Part shown: piece by piece, positions 27,186 to 35,989 of the stretch
How the letters are laid out: each line of letters begins with the position of its first letter
How positions within the stretch are numbered: the first letter of the stretch is position 1
Source of the DNA: JBIOJM01 sp044450785
GTDB taxonomy: Bacteria > Planctomycetota > Planctomycetia > Isosphaerales > Isosphaeraceae
NCBI GenBank assembly: GCA_044450785.1
Contig: JBIOJM010000048.1
Location: forward strand, 1-42,309
DNA: 42,309 nucleotides
Reading direction: 5' to 3'
Notes under the pieces: model-generated
The model's input: the letters and a program-made list of their open reading frames with translations, nothing else
Databases searched by the model: none
Told to the model about the DNA's origin: nothing
Translations under genes and position numbers: made by a program

Positions 27186-28457
27186 ATGACACGACGAATC
27201 AGGCTGGCCGGTCTTGCGTCCTTGGTCTTGGCTCTGCTTTTTGGGTTTGGTCCCGGGCTTCGGGCCGAGGGGCCGTTCGCGATCAAGGATGGCGACCGGA
27301 TCGTCTTCTATGGACACAGAATCACGGATCAGCGACTCTATACCACATTCGTCGAAACGTACATCGTGACGCGATACCCCTCCGTGAGCGTATCGTTTGT
27401 CCATTCCGGATGGGGAGGCGACCGGGTCACCGGCGGCGGGGGGGGCCCGATCGACCGCCGGCTGGAGCGCGACGTCTTCGCGTACAAACCCTCGGTCGTC
27501 ACCGTGATGCTGGGAATGAACGACGCCGGTTACCAGGCGTTCAAGCCAGAGATCTTCGACGTCTATTCCAGGGGCTTCCAGCATTTGGTCGAATCAATCA
27601 AGAGCAACCTCCCGGGCGTCCGCATCACCCTGATCCAGCCGTCCCCCTACGACGACGTGACCCGGAAGCCCGGGTTCGAAGGCGGGTATAATCAGGTGCT
27701 CATCCGCTATGGAGAGTTCCTGAAAGAGCTGGCCGGCAAGCAGGGGGCGGCGGTAGCGGACCTGAACACGCCGGTCGTGGCGGCGCTCAAGAAGGCCATG
27801 GAAATCGATTCGACCGGCGCACGAGACCTGATCCGCGACCGGGTTCATCCCGGTCCCGCGGGCCAGTTGCTCATGGCCGAGGCCCTGCTCAAGGCCTGGA
27901 ACGCCCCTGCCGTGGTCTCGGCGGTCGAGCTTGACGCCGGCTCGGGTCAAGTCGTCAAGCAGGAGAATGCCAAGGTCGACGCCCTCAAGGTGGACGGGAC
28001 GCTCTCCTGGACGCAGCACGATCGGGCATTGCCGATGCCCGTCGACCTCAAGAACACGGTGATCGCTTTGGCGATGAAGGCGTCGGACGTCGAGCAGGCA
28101 ATCAACCAGCAGATTCTCAAGGTCTCGGGGCTGGGCACCTCCAGGTACGCGCTCAAGATTGATGGTGACGATGTCGCCGAGCTCTCCAAGGACCAGCTCG
28201 CCTCGGGCGTGAATCTCGCGGAGCTGGACACGCCGATGTTCCGCCAGGCCAAGGCTGTCCACGAGCTGACGCTGCGGCACAACGACCTCCACTTTCAGCG
28301 CTGGCGTACGTTGCAAGTCCCCCTCGAGCGCAGCGGGTATCCGGGCCTGGCGAAGGCGATCGAGGCTCTTGACGCCCTCGAAGCCGACGTGGTCGCCGAT
28401 CAGCGAGGCAAGGCGAAGCCGGTGCCGCACCGGTTCGAGCTCATCCCCCGCAAGTGA
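27186..28457 (+). CDS. SGNH/GDSL-hydrolase family protein with a lost nucleophile motif
   Basis: A 423-aa protein from the ATG at 27186, after GAGAGG. A signal peptide is clear (LASLVLALLFGFGPGLRA). Residues 38-230 are the SGNH fold: block I should read FYGDSITD but reads FYGHRITDQ (H44, R45), so the catalytic Ser is absent. Block II Gly (SGWGGDR), block III GMND (N112) and block V DRVHPG (D218, H221) are intact. A beta-rich C-terminal domain of about 180 residues follows. Relatives act on ester-linked carbohydrate or lipid groups outside the cytoplasm. With Ser45 replaced, it is probably inactive as an esterase or uses another mechanism. The codons read GGA CAC AGA ATC at 27312-27323. Confidence 0.88.
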   Translation: MTRRIRLAGLASLVLALLFGFGPGLRAEGPFAIKDGDRIVFYGHRITDQRLYTTFVETYIVTRYPSVSVSFVHSGWGGDRVTGGGGGPIDRRLERDVFAYKPSVVTVMLGMNDAGYQAFKPEIFDVYSRGFQHLVESIKSNLPGVRITLIQPSPYDDVTRKPGFEGGYNQVLIRYGEFLKELAGKQGAAVADLNTPVVAALKKAMEIDSTGARDLIRDRVHPGPAGQLLMAEALLKAWNAPAVVSAVELDAGSGQVVKQENAKVDALKVDGTLSWTQHDRALPMPVDLKNTVIALAMKASDVEQAINQQILKVSGLGTSRYALKIDGDDVAELSKDQLASGVNLAELDTPMFRQAKAVHELTLRHNDLHFQRWRTLQVPLERSGYPGLAKAIEALDALEADVVADQRGKAKPVPHRFELIPRK

Positions 28458-28519
28458 TCAAGGGTTGAGCCGCGACTGGTCGTGACGAGGCCCAGAAATC
28501 ACAGGAGACTCGACGCACT

Positions 28520-28935
28520 CTACTGTTGAATTCGGGCGCGCTTCAGGAGCGAATCCAAATCTGCCCAGAGCGTTCGCCAGCCTGGTTGCTCGGCCAGGGG
28601 CAGCCTTGCCAGGGCCTCGGCATCGCGAACGCCCGTGAGGTCGGAGTCCTGCTTCCCGTGCTCAAGCGTTCGGGCGACGCCTGGCCTGAGCACGGGCGAT
28701 ACAGTATCGAGGAACTTGACCCGGGTAGTCAGCTCGGTTTTCAGCCAGTCGAGGGCCTGTTGACGTAGCTTCGCCTTCGCCGCGCCATCGGGCGGCGGCT
28801 CATCCTTGCCTTGTCCTGGTGGCTCTCGAGCAGGACCTTGACGGCCAGGTCGCGGCCCAGGTCGCGGTCGCGCCCCTTGAGGACCGCCCCCATCCCACCG
28901 CGGGCGATCTCACCTCCGGGAGACGACTGATGCAA
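28520..28935 (-). pseudogene. Ser/Thr protein kinase relic with large internal deletion
   Basis: On the minus strand the start encodes a kinase glycine loop and lysine strand (EIARGGMGAVLKGRDRDLGR, then DLAVKVLLESHQDK). Near 28800 the match jumps frame and continues with the typical tail of planctomycete TPR-kinases: RQQALDWLKTEL, GVARTLEHGKQDSDLTGVRD, AEALARLPLAEQPGWRTLWA, ending at the TAG at 28520. The whole catalytic loop, membrane segment and TPRs are missing. Head and tail were therefore joined by one deletion of the order of a kilobase or more. It is not the same subtype as the kinase at 3696. Confidence 0.75.
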
Positions 28936-28954
28936 TCCTCCGTGATGTGGGTGC

Positions 28955-29151
28955 TTGTCTTGTTATTATATGGAGGGCCTGAACGTACAAGGGGCGCCGC
29001 CGGCTCGAGATGCACGCCTCCTCGTGAAGAAACGATGGGGTGAGGACGCCCTGAAGCGACTCGGTCAGAAGAACCCCGAGTTCGTAGCCGGAGAGGCGGA
29101 GGCGCTCTTCGAGCGGGCCCTGGCGCAGTACGCCGATGTTTCCGCTTTTTG
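28955..29151 (+). pseudogene. Gene fragment, possibly the N-terminal part of a planctomycete TlpA-type protein
   Basis: An open stretch encodes VKKRWGEDALKRLGQKNPEF and AGEAEALFERALAQYADV. This resembles the helical segment that precedes the thioredoxin domain in some planctomycete redoxin proteins; this is from memory and is weak. Homology ends abruptly at about 29150, where the SGNH-like tail begins in another frame. Confidence 0.3.
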
Positions 29152-29247
29152 GCTCACGACGGCGTGCATCCTTCTGAATACGGCCAGGCGCTGCTCGGTG
29201 CGTTGATCGCCGTCGAGGTGCAAAAGATCTTGAGTGATAGCCGGTGA
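29152..29247 (+). pseudogene. SGNH-hydrolase C-terminal fragment
   Basis: Encodes AHDGVHPSEYGQALLGALIA followed by VEVQKILSDSR and a stop. DGVHPSxxG is block V of GDSL/SGNH hydrolases, with its catalytic Asp and His. Nothing upstream in frame supplies the rest of the domain. Confidence 0.55.
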
Positions 29248-29406
29248 GGACCAATCCCCCAGAACAACCCGGCCCCTTTTTCCTCCGGTCAATCAGCCTG
29301 TGCGATCGGGCCGAGAGCTCGGTCGGATCACCCTGGTCACTCGGCCTCCTCATAGCCGGCGAGCAACTTGGCGTTGCGCTTCCAATCCTCTATGGTCAAC
29401 CGTGTG

Positions 29407-29434
29407 TTGTTTTCAGCGGCGCTCACCCTATAAT
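29407..29434 (+). promoter_or_regulatory. rpsA promoter
   Basis: TTGTTT (29407-29412), 16-base spacer, perfect TATAAT (29429-29434). Transcription would begin near 29441 and give a leader of about 207 nt. A CCCCT/AGGGG hairpin lies soon after the start. Confidence 0.65.
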
Positions 29435-29647
29435 AGGCGTTTGCATTCCGTCCGCCCCTTGCGTGGAGGGGTGGATTTTTTCTCCACACAACGGTTTGCG
29501 CCGACGAGTCGCTTGAAGAACGATGCAGTTGGTAGCTCGATACCCGGATGGTTTCGGGCTCCGCGCCCGTTCGTCAACGAGGCGGCTCAGTGGGCGGTCC
29601 GCCGCTCTTGGCAACAGGAGGGGCGGATAGGGAAATGACATTCGAAC

Positions 29648-31444
29648 ATGGTAGATCGCAATTTACTTCGTGAATTTGACGTCAACGAAGATGAGCTCAC
29701 CGCCCTGGTGACGGGGGAAGACGGCTCGGACACTCTCGCGCAGTTCTTGGGCGAGGGCCAGAGCTTCGTGATCGGGCGCATCGTCTCGGGTCGGGTCGTC
29801 GAGATCGTCGGCGATCAGGTGGTCGTGGATGTCGGCTACAAGTCGGAGGGCCTGGTTGCGCTCAACGAATGGGAGGACGAGCCGCCGCCCCAGACGGGCG
29901 ACAATGTGGAAGTTCTGCTCGAGGGCATGGAGGACGATACCGGTGAGATCGTTCTGTCACGAAAGAAGGCGCACCGGATGCGCGCCTGGGAGACGGTCAT
30001 CTCCCGTTACCATGAAGGGGACGTCGTCAAGGGGCGCGTCACGCGCAAGATCAAGGGTGGTCTGCTCGTCGATATCGGCGTGAACGTCTTCCTGCCGGCG
30101 AGCCAGGTCGACATCCGCCGCCCGTCCGACATCGCCGACTACATCGATCAAGAGATCGAGTGCATGATCCTCAAGATCGATGAAAGCCGCCGCAACATCG
30201 TCGTGAGCCGCCGCAAGCTCATCGAGATCACGCGCGAGCAGCAGAAAAAGCAATTGCTCGAGGAGATCGGGGTGGGACAGGTCCGCAAGGGGACCGTCAA
30301 GAACATCGCGGATTTCGGTGCCTTCGTGGATCTGGGCGGCATCGACGGGCTGCTGCACATCACCGACATGAGCTGGGGCCGGATCAATCACCCCAGCGAC
30401 ATGCTCAAGATCGACGACCAGGTCGAGGTGATGGTCCTCCACGTGGACAAGGAGCGCGAGAAGATCGCGCTGGGGTTGAAACAGAAGTCCGCCAGCCCAT
30501 GGGAGAACGTCGAGAAGAAGTATCCGGTCGGCACGCGGGTCACGGGTGAAGTCGTCAACGTCATGAACTATGGCGCGTTCGTCAAGCTCGAGGAGGGGAT
30601 CGAGGGCCTGGTCCACATCTCGGAGATGAGCTGGACCAAGCGGATCAATCACCCCAGCGAGCTGGTCAACATCAGCGACAAGATCGAAGTTGTTGTCCTG
30701 GGGATCAACCGCGACAAGCAGGAGATCTCCCTCGGCATGAAGCAGACTCAGGTCAATCCCTGGGACCAGGTCGCCGGCAAGTATCCGCCCGGGACCCTGG
30801 TCGAGGGGACCGTCCGCAACCTCACCAACTATGGCGCCTTCATCGAGATCGAGGAAGGGATCGACGGCCTGCTCCACATCTCGGACATGAGCTGGACCCG
30901 CAAGATCGGACACCCGAACGAGATCCTCGAGAAGGGTCAGCGGATCAGTTGCCAGGTGCTCAACGTCGACCAGGATCGCAAGCGGATCGCCCTGGGGCTC
31001 AAGCAGCTCAAGGACGACCCCTGGGAGTCCGACATCCCCGGTCGTTACGAGCCGGGCGACGTGGTCAAGGGCAAGGTCACCAAGCTGACCAACTTCGGTG
31101 TTTTCGTCGAGCTCGAACCCGGCCTGGAAGGGCTGCTCCACATCTCGGAGCTGGCCGATCACAAGGTGGATAGTCCCGAGGAGGTCGTCAAGGTCGGCGA
31201 CGAGATCGAGGTCAAAATCCTGCGCGTCGACCGAGGTGAACGCAAGATCGGGCTCTCGCGCAAGAAAGCCCAGTGGAGCCGTCCCGACGCCGAACGCGAG
31301 GAAGCACCGCCGGAGGGCGAGCCGGCTGCCGAGGCTTCCGAGGAACTCAAGGGCGGACTCGGCGGCGGTGGTCCCTTGTTCAGCATGGGAGGACCGGCGC
31401 CTTCCTCCACCGAAGAACAGTCCCCAGAGGAATCTTCGTCGTAA
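29648..31444 (+). CDS. rpsA: 30S ribosomal protein S1
   Basis: A 598-aa protein with six S1 RNA-binding domains, starting near residues 44, 124, 210, 297, 384 and 471. Domains 3-6 carry the classic pattern GTVxNxxxFGAFVxLxxGxxGL, with HIxDMSW or HISELA. Domains 1 and 2 are divergent, as usual in S1, where they bind the ribosome. The C-terminal 60 residues are acidic with Gly, Ser and Pro, and not structured. S1 loads mRNA on the 30S subunit and is essential in most bacteria. The start codon follows no strong Shine-Dalgarno sequence, typical for rpsA. Length and domain number fit full-length bacterial S1. The long leader could allow autoregulation; this is inferred. Confidence 0.97.
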   Translation: MVDRNLLREFDVNEDELTALVTGEDGSDTLAQFLGEGQSFVIGRIVSGRVVEIVGDQVVVDVGYKSEGLVALNEWEDEPPPQTGDNVEVLLEGMEDDTGEIVLSRKKAHRMRAWETVISRYHEGDVVKGRVTRKIKGGLLVDIGVNVFLPASQVDIRRPSDIADYIDQEIECMILKIDESRRNIVVSRRKLIEITREQQKKQLLEEIGVGQVRKGTVKNIADFGAFVDLGGIDGLLHITDMSWGRINHPSDMLKIDDQVEVMVLHVDKEREKIALGLKQKSASPWENVEKKYPVGTRVTGEVVNVMNYGAFVKLEEGIEGLVHISEMSWTKRINHPSELVNISDKIEVVVLGINRDKQEISLGMKQTQVNPWDQVAGKYPPGTLVEGTVRNLTNYGAFIEIEEGIDGLLHISDMSWTRKIGHPNEILEKGQRISCQVLNVDQDRKRIALGLKQLKDDPWESDIPGRYEPGDVVKGKVTKLTNFGVFVELEPGLEGLLHISELADHKVDSPEEVVKVGDEIEVKILRVDRGERKIGLSRKKAQWSRPDAEREEAPPEGEPAAEASEELKGGLGGGGPLFSMGGPAPSSTEEQSPEESSS

Positions 31445-31502
31445 CCAGCACTCCCTGCCAAGTCGCTTCGAACCGTTTTGGCGAGCGGCAGAAAATGCCA
31501 TG

Positions 31503-31557
31503 CCCGTAGCGGAACTCGCCAGAGTTCCGACCCGAAGTCTGGCGACTTCGGCTACGA
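31503..31557. repeat. REP-like inverted repeat
   Basis: CCCGTAGCGGAACTCGCCAG... (31503-31529) faces CGAAGTCTGGCGACTTCGGC... (31532-31557), its near reverse complement. Each arm contains a smaller palindrome, as in bacterial REP/BIME units. Confidence 0.7.
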
Positions 31558-31643
31558 GGATCATTCGACCTGCCACTCGCCTTTCCTCACGCGCCGTCGC
31601 CTCGACCATCGGGTCAGGCGGCGGCGTTTTCATTTCGCTCAGG

Positions 31644-31673
31644 TTGACCACATCCCACGATCCGCAGTATTTT
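31644..31673 (+). promoter_or_regulatory. Possible promoter of the sigma-70 gene
   Basis: TTGACC (31644-31649), 18-base spacer, TATTTT (31668-31673), in an AT-rich patch. It would give a leader of about 460 nt before the sigma gene. Confidence 0.35.
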
Positions 31674-32141
31674 CGTTATTCCTAATCTTCTCAAATTCCC
31701 AATACGCCCTAGATTTCCAAGCCATACTTAAGTTATCAAAGTCTATGGCCCGATAAATCGTGTGTGAGATCGTGAGCGGCGAAGGGAATGGAGAGGAGTT
31801 CGGGGAGCTCGGCCGGGGCCTTATTCCGGGCGAGTCTGATCTGCCCTTTCGACCGGTCGGGAGCATCGCTATCCGGGCCAAGCGGGCGCCGGAGTCGATG
31901 CAACGAGAGGGCTGAGCTTCGGTTGGGACGCCGAGACTTTGCCGGGAAGAAGCCTGAACCCGCGGGTTGGAGGTAGGGGGCGAGGACGATCGGCCGTCGG
32001 CGGTGTCTCGATCAAGCGACCGGAGGTTGGCGTATCGTTGATCGAGCTGCGCGGACCCTGGGCCGAGCCGGCGCCATTCCTCTTGCTCCGGACCCATTGA
32101 CATGAGCGGACCCTGTTTCGACCGACTCAACGAGGATCTTC

Positions 32142-32978
32142 ATGGCCCGTATTCGCCGACATCGCCGTGACACGGTCCAGAGCCCCCTGGAGACCTATCT
32201 CCGGGAGATCAACGAGGTGGCTCTGTTGAACGCGGATGAGGAGAAGGAGCTGGCCCACCGGATCGCGCACGGGGACAAGCTGGCGCGTGACCGGATGGTG
32301 CGAGCCAACCTGCGACTGGTGGTCAACATCGCCCGAGGTTACATCGGGAAGGGACTCGCGCTCCAGGACCTGATCGAAGAGGGAAACCTCGGCTTGCTGC
32401 GCGCAGTCCAGGGTTTTGATCCGGCGGTCGGCACGCGGTTCAGCACCTACGCGAGCTACTGGATCAAGCAATCGATCAAGCGAGCGTTGGTGAATACGGC
32501 CAAGCCGATCCGCATCCCGGCCTACATGGTCGAGCTCTTGTTCAAATGGCGCAGGATGGCCTCCGACCTCCAGGAGTCGCTCGGCCGGTCGCCCAGCATC
32601 GAGGAGATCGCCAAGGCCCTCGAGCTCCCCAAGAAGAAGCTGGCGATCGTCAAGAAGGCCATCAAGGTCTACAACCTCGTTCCTCAGACCGACCAGCCGG
32701 AGAACGGTTGGAGCCTGGGCGAGATGCTCATGGACGAGCGCATCCGAACACCCGACGTGATGATGGTCGAGGCCGACAATCTGCGGATGGTCCTCGACCG
32801 CCTCAATGAGATGGACAAGCGTGAGGCAACCATCTTGCGGATGCGGTTTGGGTTGAACGATGCCCCCCCCAAGACGCTCAAGGAGATCGGCGAGTCGCTC
32901 GGCCTGACCCGGGAGCGCGTCCGGCAGATCGAGAACGAAGCGCTGGGCAAGCTGTCCGCTTCGATGCAAGCGGACTGA
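32142..32978 (+). CDS. RpoD/SigA-type RNA polymerase sigma factor
   Basis: A 278-aa sigma-70 protein without region 1.1. Region 1.2 (SPLETYLREINEVALLNADE) is followed by region 2 (NLRLVVNIARGY, DLIEEGNLGLLRAVQGFD, FSTYASYWIKQSIKRAL), region 3 (IPAYMVELLFKWRRMASDLQ) and region 4 (EATILRMRFGL, TLKEIGESLGLTRERVRQIE). The helix-turn-helix of region 4.2 is intact, so it should recognise -35 TTGACA-like boxes. It is shorter than a primary RpoD and looks like a group 2 or alternative sigma of planctomycetes; it may or may not be essential. It follows rpsA on the same strand but after a 697-bp gap, so it is probably separately transcribed. Confidence 0.95.
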   Translation: MARIRRHRRDTVQSPLETYLREINEVALLNADEEKELAHRIAHGDKLARDRMVRANLRLVVNIARGYIGKGLALQDLIEEGNLGLLRAVQGFDPAVGTRFSTYASYWIKQSIKRALVNTAKPIRIPAYMVELLFKWRRMASDLQESLGRSPSIEEIAKALELPKKKLAIVKKAIKVYNLVPQTDQPENGWSLGEMLMDERIRTPDVMMVEADNLRMVLDRLNEMDKREATILRMRFGLNDAPPKTLKEIGESLGLTRERVRQIENEALGKLSASMQAD

Positions 32979-33013
32979 GCCGGTCGGAACGCCCGTCACT
33001 TTTGACCAATGGT

Positions 33014-33772
33014 TCACGCGTCGCCGCGCCGGTGCCGGGCGCGAGTGAGGTAGCGGCGCAGCCGGCAGGCCAGCAGGCCCGCGCCACAGGTCAGGAGGGT
33101 GAGCAGGGCGGTCGGCTCGGGAACGGCGGCGGGCAAGCCCTTCCGCCAGGCCCGGAGGTTGGTCAACGGCTTTTCACTGGAAAAGTCGGCCGTGAACTGG
33201 CCGTTGAACGTGCTCTTGGCCTGGGGAGTGATCCTGAGATAGGCCTCGGGCCCAAATGCTCCGGCAAGTTGTCCGCCGGTGATCTCCACGTTCAGGTCGA
33301 ACACCTCGGCGTTCTTGTTCTTGGCCGGCGATCCGTCTTGAGCCTCCGCGCCGAACGCCGTGGGTCTCCCTTCCAGGAGCGATCCCTCGTAAGTCCTGTC
33401 GCCGATCACCACCGTTCCGCGGATCTGGAACTTGTTGTATGGGCTTTCGATCAGGCGCCCGTTCCGGTCCAGCTTCATCCGCAAGAATTGGCTGAGGGTC
33501 CCGTCCTGCTCGGGCAGCATGTGGACCATGTCCTTGACCGAGGGGCCCAGCGCGATCAGATGGGGCGCGTTGACGACCTGGAAGGTGCCGGTCTGGGTGA
33601 CAGGGTCGTACGTGTACGTCTGGGCGCCAACGATGTCGCCGGCGATGTCGGGGAACGACCGGGATGGGTTCGATCGGATCAGGTCACCGCGCGCCGGGGA
33701 CCACACGTCCCCGAGCAGGACGATGAACGCGACGAGGCCCACTCTGGCGATGATGCTGCACATCCGTTCCAT
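33014..33772 (-). CDS. PEP-CTERM sorting domain protein
   Basis: A 252-aa exported protein, converging with the sigma gene. The ATG at 33772 follows AAAGGACG. Residues 1-29 form a signal peptide (IIARVGLVAFIVLLGDVWSP). The body is beta-rich with no recognisable catalytic motif (FQIRGTVVIGDRTYEGSL, VFDLNVEITGGQLAGAF). The C-terminus has VPEPTAL, a hydrophobic helix (LLTLLTCGAGLLACRL) and an Arg-rich tail, as PEP-CTERM requires. By family it would be sorted by an exosortase to the envelope or exopolysaccharide. The exosortase gene is not in the window. Function is unknown. Confidence 0.88.
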   Translation of the reverse strand: MERMCSIIARVGLVAFIVLLGDVWSPARGDLIRSNPSRSFPDIAGDIVGAQTYTYDPVTQTGTFQVVNAPHLIALGPSVKDMVHMLPEQDGTLSQFLRMKLDRNGRLIESPYNKFQIRGTVVIGDRTYEGSLLEGRPTAFGAEAQDGSPAKNKNAEVFDLNVEITGGQLAGAFGPEAYLRITPQAKSTFNGQFTADFSSEKPLTNLRAWRKGLPAAVPEPTALLTLLTCGAGLLACRLRRYLTRARHRRGDA

Positions 33773-34119
33773 GAGAACGTCCTTTCAGCCGTTCGCGTCG
33801 CAGCTTGAGGGCGCGCGATCCTCGGCAGCCAATCGGTCTCCTCGTCGGGCGGCCTGCCGCTTTGTTCTCGCCGGCAATCGGTCGCCGATCACAGAGCGCG
33901 GGCGCACGCAGACGAGGACCTGGGGCGACTTGGTTGGTCGGCTCTGTCGTGATAGGGCGAGTGGTCCAGGTGACGGAGCTGGGATGTGGCCCGAAACAGG
34001 AGGAGCGCGATCAAGCCGCCCGTAATCCTTTACTCACTTGAGGTTGAACGATCATCCAAGCTGATCGAACGGCGGGGTGACCACGGATTGATCACCCCGA
34101 ATCTCTTCGGGTGGGGACT
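33773..34119. other. Intergenic region between PEP-CTERM and MFS genes
   Basis: This 347-bp gap has a GGGGTGA/TCACCCC hairpin (34074-34098) just beyond the MFS gene. No strong promoter or gene was seen. Upstream sequence for the PEP-CTERM gene must lie here. Confidence 0.5.
34074..34098 (-). terminator. Hairpin downstream of the MFS gene
   Basis: GGGGTGA (34074-34080) pairs with TCACCCC (34092-34098). It lies 22 bp past the MFS stop codon. No T-run follows, so it may be a stabilising stem rather than an intrinsic terminator. Confidence 0.35.
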
Positions 34120-35547
34120 CTAACCCAACGGCGTGGATCTGTCAATCCGATCGGTTTCGCGCCATCGCTTCATGTAATCGAGGCTGGCTCGGTACGATTT
34201 CACCCCGAACCAGAGAAGGACGGAAGCCGAGGCAAACGCGAACGCACCGACGACCAGCAGCGACAGATGAACGGCCTTCTTGTCGCGGAACACATCATCG
34301 GTCAGGATGGCCACCACGGTGGGACCGAGCCCCATGCCGACCAGGTTGATCACGAACAGGTAAAGAGCCGTGGCAGAAGCGCGCATCGTGTTCGGCATCA
34401 TCTGTTGAATCGCGGCCGGGGCGACGCCGAAGGGCGCGCTCATGAAGAACACCACGGGCGCCAGGAGCGTGGCCGCCCAGTGCCCCGTCGGAGCCAGCGG
34501 AAACAGCACGACGAACGGCAGCCCCGCGGCCGCTGCCAGGAGAGCGACCCGCACATTCCCGTCGGGATGCCCGCGCCTGCGAAGCCAGTCGGCCATCTTC
34601 CCGCCGGTCACGATGCCGAGCGTGCCGCCCACCGCGACGATCAATCCGAATACCAGGCCGGTCTGACGCGGCGTCCAGCCATATCGCCGGATGAAGAGTG
34701 ACGGAACCCAGGAAGTCGCGCCGTATCCGTAAAGCGCGACCATTCCAATGCCCAGGTTGAGGCAAAGGAACGTCGCCCGGTTGTCGCGCATGTAAGCCCA
34801 CACCGCGCGGAGCGGCACCGGCGGCACGATGGACGAGGCGTTTTTGGTCGCTCCCTTGCGATCCGGCTCGCGAATTGTGAGCAGCAAGAGCGCCACCAGG
34901 AGCCCCGGCAAGCCCACGATGAAGAAGACGAGCTGCCAGGAATGCACGGCCCCGACCAGTGGCAGGACGGGACTCTGCTGCCCCGCCGCGAGCTGGGTGA
35001 CGGATCCGCCCAGGATGAACGCCAGCCCGGCCCCGATGTAGATCGCCATCGAGTAAACGCTGATGGCGGTGGAGCGCTCTTCCGGCCGGAAGTAATCCGA
35101 GATCAGCGAGTAGGCCGAGGGCGAAAGTGTCGCCTCACCCACGCCCACGCCCATCCGGAAGACGGCAAGCTGCCAGAACGTCCCGGCCAGCCCGCAGCCG
35201 GCCGTCATGACGCTCCAGGCCGCGACGCCCACGGCAATCAGCAAGCGTCGACTCGACGTGTCCGCGAGCCGTCCCAGCGGAATGCCGAAGAACGTGTAGA
35301 AAACGGCGAACGTCAGGCCCATGAGCAAGCTCATTTGGGTGTCGCTGATGCGCAAATCTTGCTGGATGGGGCCGACCATCAAGCTGAGGATCTGCCGGTC
35401 GATGAACGAAAAGATATAGGCCAGCGTCAGCACGCCGACGACATACCACGCGTAACCGGCGGGAGCGTAGGATTCCTGCTCGCGCGCGATCGAGGAAAGT
35501 CCGTGGGCGACGGTTTCCCCGTTGCCGGAAGTCGTTTCGCCCATCAT
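34120..35547 (-). CDS. Major facilitator superfamily transporter, spinster type
   Basis: A 475-aa protein with twelve hydrophobic segments. The first helix and loop read VLTLAYIFSFIDRQILSLMV, GPIQQDLRISDTQMSLLMGL and FGIPLGRLADTSSRR, matching the spinster-like MFS group. Motif A is GRLADTSSRR. The sixth segment is followed by a long cytoplasmic loop (REPDRKGATKNASSIVPP). Family members export sphingolipid-like or sugar or organic acid substrates, so the substrate here is open. Two in-frame ATGs stand side by side (35547 and 35544); the GGGAGAG site suits the second slightly better. It is a single gene with no obvious partner. Confidence 0.92.
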   Translation of the reverse strand: MMGETTSGNGETVAHGLSSIAREQESYAPAGYAWYVVGVLTLAYIFSFIDRQILSLMVGPIQQDLRISDTQMSLLMGLTFAVFYTFFGIPLGRLADTSSRRLLIAVGVAAWSVMTAGCGLAGTFWQLAVFRMGVGVGEATLSPSAYSLISDYFRPEERSTAISVYSMAIYIGAGLAFILGGSVTQLAAGQQSPVLPLVGAVHSWQLVFFIVGLPGLLVALLLLTIREPDRKGATKNASSIVPPVPLRAVWAYMRDNRATFLCLNLGIGMVALYGYGATSWVPSLFIRRYGWTPRQTGLVFGLIVAVGGTLGIVTGGKMADWLRRRGHPDGNVRVALLAAAAGLPFVVLFPLAPTGHWAATLLAPVVFFMSAPFGVAPAAIQQMMPNTMRASATALYLFVINLVGMGLGPTVVAILTDDVFRDKKAVHLSLLVVGAFAFASASVLLWFGVKSYRASLDYMKRWRETDRIDRSTPLG

Positions 35548-35630
35548 CGACTCTCCCGGTAAGCCGCGGCCCCGACGACCTGGTCGGGTCGCCGAAATGA
35601 TGTGACTCCCAGGCGGTCAGGTGTGCTGTT

Positions 35631-35877
35631 TCTGGCTCCCTCTCCCAGGGGCGAGGGCTGGGGTGGGGTGATGAAAACTTTGGCTCGCACAAGCTGCGCG
35701 TTCATCCCGATTTCGTTCGCGCCGTCGTTCGATCGAGCGCAACAAAAACACGCGTCTCGAAACCGTTCCTCCAGTACGGTCAACACCAACTTTTCATCAG
35801 CCCAGGGCTGGGGTGAGGGGCGAGCGGCACCGAGAGTCTCGCCCAGTTGAATCGCAGCATGTGCGTCGTTTCTACAA
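35631..35877 (-). repeat. Dispersed intergenic repeat, copy 2, with a nested insertion
   Basis: Read on the minus strand it begins TTGTAGAAACGACGCAC, then ACTCTCGGTGCCGCTCG and CCCTCACCCCAGCCCT, and ends GGGAGAGGGAGCCAGA, the same order as copy 1 at 3434-3538. It is interrupted by a 129-bp segment (35670-35798). It lies inside the reading frame of a VapC-like toxin. Confidence 0.75.
35670..35798. mobile_element. Candidate 129-bp MITE-like insertion inside repeat copy 2
   Basis: The ends are imperfect terminal inverted repeats: GATGAAAACTTTGG and CCAACTTTTCATC. Both flanks carry a version of AGGGCTGGGGTG (35654-35665 and 35804-35815), which could be a target duplication or the host repeat's own sequence. 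It has no coding capacity, so it would need a transposase in trans. Confidence 0.5.
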
Positions 35878-35987
35878 ACGGCATTGTTTTGAGCGTGGTC
35901 TATACTCAGGGCCCTTCTTCTGGAGAAGGAATCGACCTCGTTCATGACCCACTTGATCCCGACGGACGCATCGAGGACGTATCTCAT
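35878..35987 (-). pseudogene. Truncated VapC-like PIN-domain toxin
   Basis: MRYVLDASVGIKWVMNEVDS is the start of a PIN domain, with the first catalytic Asp (LDAS). It begins 2 bp after the antitoxin stop. After about 20 codons the homology ends and repeat copy 2 follows in the same frame, so the remaining acidic residues of the nuclease are gone. A long fused ORF continues to 35544 but is low-complexity. Confidence 0.65.
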
Positions 35988-35989
35988 TC

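Larger units (their letters stand above)
31445..32141. other. Intergenic region between rpsA and the sigma-70 gene
   Basis: This 697-bp gap holds a small REP-like inverted repeat (31503-31557) and a possible promoter (31644-31673). The rest shows no convincing gene or RNA. Confidence 0.5.

Noticed and set aside
28526..28768. 80-aa plus-strand ORF
   Set aside because: The minus strand in the same place encodes the tail of a kinase relic with clear homology.
29957..31651. 564-aa minus-strand ORF over rpsA
   Set aside because: rpsA has six clear S1 domains. The antisense frame mirrors their repeats.
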